From positions 1 to 10,304 of the forward strand of contig CALCMD010000130.1 in NCBI GenBank assembly GCA_937965795.1: DNA of 10,304 bases, read 5' to 3'. Of this stretch, positions 6,932 to 10,304 are shown piece after piece (the stretch's first letter is position 1; each line of letters begins with the position of its first letter). Under the pieces are notes generated by a model. The model saw only the letters and a list, made by a program, of their open reading frames with translations. It ran no database searches and was not told the DNA's origin. The DNA comes from an uncultured Lachnospiraceae bacterium. Its GTDB lineage: Bacteria; Bacillota; Clostridia; Lachnospirales; Lachnospiraceae. Both the position numbers and the translations under genes were made by a program.

Positions 6932-6945
6932 CGCGCATATTTGTA

Positions 6946-9900
6946 TTAGTCCTGTTTTTTAACACCCATCGTCACGGTCTCGCCATTGATGTTCCATTCC
7001 TTCACATATCCTTCCACAGATTCCAGGATAATATGGTCTGCCAGCACTTCTGCCTGGACTTCCTCTGTGTTCTTTTTCAGGATTTCTTCAATCCTGTCAT
7101 TCCCTGCTGCATAAATCAAAATTCTGTCGGTCACTTCAAACCCTGCTTCCTTACGCATGGTCTGAACTTTGCTAATTAACTCGCGCACAAATCCTTCTTC
7201 AATCAGTTCCGGCGTCAGGTTCATATCCAGAACCACGGTAATTTCGCCCTCCTGGACAGACTCATACCCCTCGATCTGTGCAGTGTCAATGAGCAAATCA
7301 TTTTCTAATAATACAACCTCTTCTCCCTGAATGTCAAGGTTCAGACAATTATTTGCCTTTAATTCATCCATTGCGGCGTTTCCATCCAGTTCTGAAAGCG
7401 CCTTTCGGATTCCTCCCAGGAGCTTTCCATACTTCGGCCCTACCGTCTTAAGCTGCGGTTTAAAGCTGTAGGAGGTGAAGTCTCTCACATCCTCCGTAAA
7501 GGTCACCTTCTTCGTATTCAGCTCCTCCCGGATAATATCGCTAAAGAACTCCGGCAGTTCAAACGGCGCTTTTACAAACATATTTGCAATCGGCTGACGG
7601 TTCTTGATATTTGCCGTATTCCGGCAGGCACGCCCCATCACGACGATTTTCAGAACCTCATCCATATTGGCTTCCAGTCCCTTATCGATCTGCGCTTCAT
7701 TTACTTCCGGGAAATCACACAGATGCACGCTCTCCGGTGCGTTCTGGTCCAGACTGCACACCAGATTCCGGTAAATATCCTCTGTCATAAACGGAATCAT
7801 CGGCGCTGCCGCTTTGCTCACATTCACCAGAGCCGTGTAAAGCGTCATATAAGCGTTGATCTTATCCTGCTCCATGCCCTTTGCCCAGAAACGCTCCCGG
7901 CTGCGGCGCACGTACCAGTTGCTCATGTCGTCGACGAATTCCTGCAATGCCCTTGCCGTTTCCGGAATCCTGTAATTTGCCAGATCCGTATCCACCGCTT
8001 TGATCATGGAATTCATCTTGGACAGCAGCCATTTATCCATAACCGAAAGCTTTTCATATTCTAAGGTGTATTTTGTCGCATCAAATTCATCGATATTCGC
8101 ATACAGCACGAAGAACGCATAAGTATTCCACAGAGTTCCCATAAACTTACGCTGTCCCTCCTGCACGGCTTTCCCGTGGAAACGGTTCGGCAGCCACGGC
8201 GCGCTGTTGATGTAGAAGTACCAGCGGATGGCATCTGCGCCGTATTTCTCCAGAGCCTCGAACGGATCAACGGCATTTCCTTTGGACTTGCTCATTTTCT
8301 GCCCGTTCTCATCCTGCACATGCCCCAGGACGATAACGTTTTCATAAGGCGCCTTGTTAAACAAAAGCGTAGACTCTGCCAGCAGGGAATAGAACCACCC
8401 TCTTGTCTGGTCTACCGCCTCGGAAATAAACTGTGCCGGGAACTGCTGCTCAAACAGCTCTTTATTTTCAAACGGATAGTGATGCTGCGCAAAAGGCATC
8501 GCTCCTGAGTCAAACCAGCAGTCGATCACCTCCGGCACACGGTGCATCGGCTTTCCGCACTTCGGGCATTTGATTTCGATCTCATCAATGTATGGACGGT
8601 GCAGCTCTACCGTCTTTGCCCGCTCGTCGCCGCTCATCTCGAACAGCTCCTGACGGCTTCCCACCGAATGCTGATGCCCGCATTCGCACTCCCAGATGTT
8701 CAGCGGAGTTCCCCAGTAACGGTTCCGGCTGATGCCCCAGTCCTGCACATTCTCCAGCCAGTCTCCGAAACGGCCTTTTCCGATGCTCTCCGGAATCCAG
8801 TTGATCGTATTGTTGTTGCGGATCAGATCCTCTTTTACTGCCGTCATCTTGATAAACCAGGACTCGCGCGCATAGTAAATCAGCGGCGTGTCACATCTCC
8901 AGCAGTGCGGATAGCTGTGCTCGAACTTCGGTGCGTCGAAGAGAAGCCCCCTCTCGTCCAGGTCTTTTAATACCAGCGGGTCTGCCTTCTTTACAAAGAT
9001 GCCGCCGAACGGCGTATCCTCTGTCAGATTTCCCTTTCCATCCACGAGCTGTACAAACGGCAGGTCATAGTTACGCCCTACTTTGGCGTCGTCTTCACCA
9101 AAGGCAGGTGCAATATGGACGATACCGGTACCGTCTGTCAGTGTGACATAGGAATCGCATACCACGAAAAACGCTTTCTTGTGCTGCTTTGCCGCCCTGT
9201 CTGCGGCACAGGCATACAACGGCTCGTATTCCTTATATTCCAGGTCTTTCCCCACACAGGTTTCCAGAATTTCGTAAGCGTCCTCACCCAGTACTTTATC
9301 GCTGAGAGCGTGCGCCATATAATAGATGCGGCCATCCTCTTTCATCTTTACTTTCACGTATTCCTCAACCGGATTTACACAGAGCGCCAGGTTCGAGGGC
9401 AGCGTCCACGGCGTAGTGGTCCATGCCAGGATATAAGCGTCCTCATCCTTCACCTTGAAGCGCACGATTGCAGAACGCTCTTTCACATCCTTGTAGCCCT
9501 GCGCTACCTCCTGGGCGGACAGCGGCGTACCGCAGCGCGGGCAGTAGGGAACGACCTTAAAGCCTTTATACAGAAGCCCTTTATCCCAAATCTGCTTCAG
9601 CGCCCACCACTCGGACTCAATATACTCATCATGGTAAGTAACATACGGATGCTCCATGTCCGCCCAGAAACCTACGGTTCCTGAGAAATCCTCCCACATC
9701 CCTTTGTATTTCCAGACGCTTTCTTTACATTTATCAATAAACGGAACCAGACCGTATTCCTCAATCTGTTCCTTTCCGTCCAGTCCCAGAAGTTTCTCCA
9801 CTTCCAGCTCTACCGGAAGCCCGTGCGTATCCCAGCCCGCTTTTCTCGGAACCATCTTCCCTTTCATCGTCTGGTATCTCGGAATCATATCTTTAATGAC

Positions 9901-10086
9901 ACGGGTCAGCACATGCCCGATGTGCGGCTTACCGTTTGCCGTAGGCGGCCCGTCATAAAAAGTATACGTCTCGCAGTCCTTGCGGTCTTCGATACTTTTT
10001 TCAAAAATGTGATTTTCTCTCCAGAATTTTTCTGTCTGTTTCTCACGTTCCACAAAGTTCAAGTCTGTTGAAACCTTCTCGTACAT
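6946..10086 (-). CDS. ileS: Isoleucyl-tRNA synthetase
   Basis: This is a 1046-residue class Ia aminoacyl-tRNA synthetase that charges tRNA-Ile in the cytoplasm. The HIGH motif is in YDGPPTANGKPHIGH (44-58) and KMSKS is at 597-601. Between them is the CP1 editing domain, with AWTTTPWTLPSN (221-232) and GTGIVHIAPAFGEDD (319-333), which hydrolyses Val-tRNA-Ile. Cys pairs occur at CPRC (182-185), CWRC (395-398), CEC (467-469) and CPKC (507-510) and probably bind zinc. The anticodon-binding and C-terminal domains fill 640-1046, and the C-terminus lacks the zinc finger of type 1 bacterial IleRS. That and the length suggest the type 2 (eukaryote-like) form. GGAGGT lies five bases before the start. 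No T-box motif is visible in the 218 bases upstream, which instead hold repeats. Confidence 0.98.
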   Translation of the reverse strand: MYEKVSTDLNFVEREKQTEKFWRENHIFEKSIEDRKDCETYTFYDGPPTANGKPHIGHVLTRVIKDMIPRYQTMKGKMVPRKAGWDTHGLPVELEVEKLLGLDGKEQIEEYGLVPFIDKCKESVWKYKGMWEDFSGTVGFWADMEHPYVTYHDEYIESEWWALKQIWDKGLLYKGFKVVPYCPRCGTPLSAQEVAQGYKDVKERSAIVRFKVKDEDAYILAWTTTPWTLPSNLALCVNPVEEYVKVKMKEDGRIYYMAHALSDKVLGEDAYEILETCVGKDLEYKEYEPLYACAADRAAKQHKKAFFVVCDSYVTLTDGTGIVHIAPAFGEDDAKVGRNYDLPFVQLVDGKGNLTEDTPFGGIFVKKADPLVLKDLDERGLLFDAPKFEHSYPHCWRCDTPLIYYARESWFIKMTAVKEDLIRNNNTINWIPESIGKGRFGDWLENVQDWGISRNRYWGTPLNIWECECGHQHSVGSRQELFEMSGDERAKTVELHRPYIDEIEIKCPKCGKPMHRVPEVIDCWFDSGAMPFAQHHYPFENKELFEQQFPAQFISEAVDQTRGWFYSLLAESTLLFNKAPYENVIVLGHVQDENGQKMSKSKGNAVDPFEALEKYGADAIRWYFYINSAPWLPNRFHGKAVQEGQRKFMGTLWNTYAFFVLYANIDEFDATKYTLEYEKLSVMDKWLLSKMNSMIKAVDTDLANYRIPETARALQEFVDDMSNWYVRRSRERFWAKGMEQDKINAYMTLYTALVNVSKAAAPMIPFMTEDIYRNLVCSLDQNAPESVHLCDFPEVNEAQIDKGLEANMDEVLKIVVMGRACRNTANIKNRQPIANMFVKAPFELPEFFSDIIREELNTKKVTFTEDVRDFTSYSFKPQLKTVGPKYGKLLGGIRKALSELDGNAAMDELKANNCLNLDIQGEEVVLLENDLLIDTAQIEGYESVQEGEITVVLDMNLTPELIEEGFVRELISKVQTMRKEAGFEVTDRILIYAAGNDRIEEILKKNTEEVQAEVLADHIILESVEGYVKEWNINGETVTMGVKKQD

Positions 10087-10115
10087 ATGTTACCTCCATT
10101 CCTGTTCGTTTACCT

Positions 10116-10170
10116 GTCTCTGCACACTGTTCAGCCATGCAAGCTCGAATACGCTTCGCTTCTTCTCGCT
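10116..10170. repeat. 55-bp direct repeat, copy 1 (proximal to ileS)
   Basis: Bases 10116-10170 are identical to 10250-10304 at all 55 positions, with an offset of 134 bases. The copy lies 29 bases upstream of the ileS start codon on the transcribed side and contains the inner part of a strong hairpin. It contains no coding sequence that I can support. Confidence 0.95.
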
Positions 10171-10180
10171 TGAGCTGAAC
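10129..10180. repeat. Hairpin built on repeat copy 1
   Basis: GTTCAGC and GCTGAAC form a 7-bp outer stem. After a 1x4 internal loop, CAAGC pairs with GCTTG, then come opposed GA/GA steps that could form tandem sheared G-A pairs, then GAA pairs with TTC. The 3' outer arm (10174-10180 on the plus strand) lies just outside the 55-bp identity, so the full element is probably at least 65 bp. This could be an RNA leader structure or a dispersed palindromic repeat. Confidence 0.6.
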
Positions 10181-10190
10181 GCCCTATACA

Positions 10191-10246
10191 AATATTAGAA
10201 ACCCAGTCCTCTCAAGTAAACTTGTTCGGCCTGCTTTCTAAATATT
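10191..10246. repeat. 56-bp imperfect palindrome between the two repeat copies
   Basis: AATATTAGAAA (10191-10201) pairs with TTTCTAAATATT (10235-10246), giving an 11-bp stem with one bulged base. Inside, on the minus strand, CAG pairs with CTG, a 6x6 internal loop follows, and CAAG pairs with CTTG around a TTTA loop. There is no T tract after it in either orientation, so it is not an ordinary terminator. It sits centrally between the two 55-bp copies. Confidence 0.55.
10192..10220 (-). promoter_or_regulatory. Weak candidate promoter for ileS
   Basis: On the minus strand TTTACT (10220-10215), 17 bases and TAATAT (10197-10192) match the vegetative pattern at four of six positions in each box. 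It lies inside the 10191-10246 palindrome. If used, the ileS leader would be about 100 bases and contain repeat copy 1. The main promoter may lie beyond the right edge. Confidence 0.18.
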
Positions 10247-10249
10247 GAC

Positions 10250-10304
10250 GTCTCTGCACACTGTTCAGCCATGCAAGCTCGAATACGCTTCGCTTCTTCT
10301 CGCT
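10250..10304. repeat. 55-bp direct repeat, copy 2 (cut by window edge)
   Basis: This copy is identical to 10116-10170. The window ends exactly where the identity would be tested further, so the true repeat may be longer. If the repeated unit includes the whole hairpin, the next bases outside the window should read TGAGCTGAAC. Confidence 0.95.

Noticed and set aside
6914..6934. Six-codon open frame between ileS and glgP
   Set aside because: It has no ribosome binding site and falls inside the hairpin; an ATG followed by a nearby stop is expected by chance.
10116..10304. CRISPR array
   Set aside because: Only two repeat copies, the repeat is longer than usual, the 79-base spacer is itself palindromic, and no cas genes are present.
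10087..10304. Insertion sequence remnant
   Set aside because: There is no transposase fragment and no target-site duplication that I can identify; a small repeat element remains possible and is reported as a finding instead.

Overview
This window looks like part of the chromosome of a spore-forming member of the Clostridia, most likely the family Lachnospiraceae. The reasons are the pairing of a spoIID-like gene with a spoIIQ-like gene, a long IleRS without the type 1 C-terminal zinc finger, strong GGAGG-type ribosome binding sites, and the protein sequences in general. Genus cannot be fixed from sequence reading alone. All seven genes lie on the minus strand, so transcription runs from high to low coordinates.

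In transcription order: (a) 10304-10087 is a non-coding leader upstream of ileS. It holds two identical 55-bp repeat copies 134 bp apart, with strong hairpins in and between them. (b) ileS (10086-6946) and glgP (6886-4430) follow with a 59-bp gap containing a hairpin. A 15-bp-stem terminator at 4371-4336 closes this block. (c) A sporulation pair, spoIID-like (4268-3360) and spoIIQ-like (3215-2427), begins just after the terminator, with a plausible sigma-E-type promoter at 4318-4290. Both proteins lack residues that are catalytic or metal-binding in better-known homologues. (d) A small GIY-YIG protein (2224-1961) and a predicted ABC-class P-loop ATPase (1935-223) are 25 bp apart and probably form an operon. 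(e) A coiled-coil gene (131 to beyond base 1) has a near-consensus sigma-A promoter and is built from 21-bp, 7-residue DNA repeats. The window edge cuts it off.

The first block makes a tRNA synthetase and a glycogen-mobilising enzyme. The second belongs to the engulfment machinery of the developing spore. The third contains two nucleic-acid-type proteins whose cellular role is not established. I see no transposase, integrase, CRISPR array, tRNA, rRNA, or recognisable new defence or metabolic system. Most of the window is ordinary core genome. The points that merit a second look are the structured repeat leader in front of ileS, the apparent loss of catalytic residues in the SpoIID/SpoIIQ pair, and the repeat-expanded coiled-coil gene at the left edge. 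No gap between genes exceeds about 220 bases.
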